Positions 62,735 to 64,000 of a DNA stretch of 64,000 nucleotides are shown piece by piece. The notes below the pieces were generated by a model. The model searched no databases and had not been told where the DNA came from. It worked only from the letters and a program-made list of their open reading frames with translations. The DNA is from Porphyromonas pogonae. Its GTDB lineage: Bacteria; Bacteroidota; Bacteroidia; Bacteroidales; Porphyromonadaceae. The stretch is taken from contig NZ_CP143258.1 of NCBI RefSeq assembly GCF_036320655.1, forward strand, positions 1,426,001 through 1,490,000, read 5' to 3'. Within the stretch, counting starts at the first letter, position 1. Every line of letters begins with the position of its first letter. The translations under genes and the position numbers were made by a program.

Positions 62735-64000
62735 TTAGGGTGCTAGTATTTCTGCAATCTGTCCTTCCTTCATGGGGATAGCTATTTCACGTTGCTTACC
62801 TTGTAACTGCTTTATTTGTTTACCGTTGATCAAAATCCTATACCGGTAACAATGATCAGGCAATAAGACTTTATGTGTATAGGCGCTTTGGGCTCTAATT
62901 TTCAATGATTTGAGTACGCACGGTTGTGTTTGATCCCAATGTAAATCACACTCAGCATTGCCAATAACTCTCAGTCCTTCGATCTCTCCTTTTTGCCATG
63001 CTTTGGGAAGTGCAGGCAAGGGTTTTATGTATCCTGTTTCGCTGCTTAGCAACATTTCCATGATTCCCGAAGAGCCTCCGAAATTACCATCAATCTGAAA
63101 AGGGGGGTGAGTACAGAAGAGATTGGGTAGAGTACCACCACGTACTTCAAGGACTTTGCCTGTTTGGGGATCGAGCTTTTGAGCGGGTCTTAAAAGCATA
63201 TTGAGTAAACTTAGAGCTTTTTCTCCATCACCCAATCTTGCATAGAAATTGATCTTCCAGGCCATAGACCATCCTGTACTGCTGTCTCCTCTTTTTTCCA
63301 ATGTGAGTTTTGCTGCAGTGCTGAGATCTGGAGTTTTTTCGGGTGTGATTTCATTGCCGGGAAATAAGCCATAAAGGTGCGAAACATGTCTGTGATTAGG
63401 CTCGGCTTCCGTATAGTCTTGCATCCATTCCATTATCCGTCCGTCTTTGCCTATCGTGGTGGGCTTGATTTGCGTCAGTTTCGAGGCTAAAAGATCTCTA
63501 AAATTTTTGTCGGGCGTGTTGAGAATCTTGCCGGCTTCAATAGTATTGTGAAATAATTCTCGGATAATTTGATTATCCATGGTTGAGCCTGCGCAAACGC
63601 TTGCTTGATCTCCTTCCAATGTGATAAAAGAGTTTTCGGGAGATGTAGTTGGGGCATTGACGAAATATCCATTTCGGGGATCCTTGACTAAAACATCATT
63701 GAAAAACAAAGCAGCCTTTTTCATGATGGGGTAAATTCTTTTCAAATAAGAGATATCCCTACCGTAAAGGTAATGATCGTACAAGTGTCGGCATAGCCAA
63801 GCAGCACCGGTATTGGTAGCTCCCCAACTCGGATGTTCGCCCGGGGCAGTAAATTGCCATAGGTTTCCCAAAATATGTGTTACCCATCCGTTAGCATTAT
63901 AAAAGCAACGTGCAGTCTTTTCTCCACTTGGAACAATACCTTCAATCCAACGGATGAGCGATACTACAGATTCGGTATAATTACCTTTTTCTGCAGGCCA
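62735..64000 (-). CDS. Glycoside hydrolase family 95 alpha-L-fucosidase (3' part, runs off window)
   Basis: The C-terminal 421 residues of a GH95 enzyme; the frame is open to the right edge (WPAEKGNYTESVVSLIRWIE), so the true start lies outside, and an internal TTG at 63871 is not the start. GH95 hallmarks are NANGWVTHILGNLWQFTAPGEHPSWGATNTGAAWLCRHLYDHY, YFVNAPTTSPENSF and MEWMQDYTEAEPNHRHVSHLYGLFPGNEI. The closing beta-sandwich reaches the stop at 62735. It would remove alpha-1,2-linked fucose from host glycans, in keeping with the GH2 and GH20 enzymes in this window. Confidence 0.9.
   Translation of the reverse strand, partial: WPAEKGNYTESVVSLIRWIEGIVPSGEKTARCFYNANGWVTHILGNLWQFTAPGEHPSWGATNTGAAWLCRHLYDHYLYGRDISYLKRIYPIMKKAALFFNDVLVKDPRNGYFVNAPTTSPENSFITLEGDQASVCAGSTMDNQIIRELFHNTIEAGKILNTPDKNFRDLLASKLTQIKPTTIGKDGRIMEWMQDYTEAEPNHRHVSHLYGLFPGNEITPEKTPDLSTAAKLTLEKRGDSSTGWSMAWKINFYARLGDGEKALSLLNMLLRPAQKLDPQTGKVLEVRGGTLPNLFCTHPPFQIDGNFGGSSGIMEMLLSSETGYIKPLPALPKAWQKGEIEGLRVIGNAECDLHWDQTQPCVLKSLKIRAQSAYTHKVLLPDHCYRYRILINGKQIKQLQGKQREIAIPMKEGQIAEILAP

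Noticed and set aside
62735-63871. GH95 gene starting at the TTG at 63871
   Set aside because: The frame stays open to the window edge and encodes conserved GH95 sequence upstream of that codon, so the gene is truncated by the window.

Overview
The window looks like a chromosome segment of a Bacteroidales bacterium, most plausibly Porphyromonadaceae-like. The basis is DNA of roughly 40% G+C, promoters of the Bacteroidetes type (TTG near -33, TAnnTTTG at -7), and family content: streptopain-type C10 proteases with GEVED domains, a viral-type HU protein, DUF5686, OstA-like and DUF6263 proteins, mutA/mutB, sufBCD and secreted glycosidases. The species assignment is inference; I saw no rRNA or tRNA gene.

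Layout. 0-1 kb: 5' part of typA (minus). 1.3-3.8 kb: secreted GH2 beta-galactosidase. 3.9-8.2 kb: a minus-strand four-gene ABC efflux operon (ATPase, membrane-fusion lipoprotein, FtsX/DevC-like permease, TolC-like channel) divergent from a MarR-type regulator. 9.2-13.2 kb: both subunits of B12-dependent methylmalonyl-CoA mutase. 13.6-17.3 kb: two envelope proteins (DUF6263 and DUF5686). 17.4-26.9 kb: an accessory island with four intact C10 cysteine-protease lipoprotein genes in tandem, a fifth decayed copy, a broken IS982-family element, and two copies of an exactly 187-bp MITE with 5-bp target duplications, one of them inside the IS982 transposase gene. 26.9-29.1 kb: 2.3 kb without a convincing gene. 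29.1-52.4 kb: core genes, namely clpP-clpX, recQ, two SurA/PpiC- and OstA-like envelope genes, a small membrane protein, mutL, hpt-adk, obg, a B3/B4-domain protein, a small winged-helix protein, rimP-nusA-infB, cvpA and sufBCD. 52.7-54.8 kb: GH20-type glycosidase. 54.9-57.7 kb: HU-like protein with six 22-bp phased repeats upstream, a HerA-like ATPase and a PAS protein. 57.9-61.3 kb: cobalamin riboswitch, TonB-dependent receptor and a CbiK-like lipoprotein. 61.3-62.7 kb: complete IS5-type element. 62.7-64 kb: 3' part of a GH95 alpha-L-fucosidase gene (minus).

How it fits together. The GH2, GH20 and GH95 enzymes and the secreted proteases suggest an organism living on host glycoproteins. Methylmalonyl-CoA mutase gives it a need for B12, and the riboswitch-controlled receptor plus surface chelatase is a plausible corrinoid or tetrapyrrole acquisition unit. 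The most interesting structures are the MITE family, the mosaic protease array, the 22-bp phased palindromes beside the HU-like gene, an attenuator-like leader on rimP-nusA-infB, and a hairpin in the IS5-type element that straddles its own transposase promoter.
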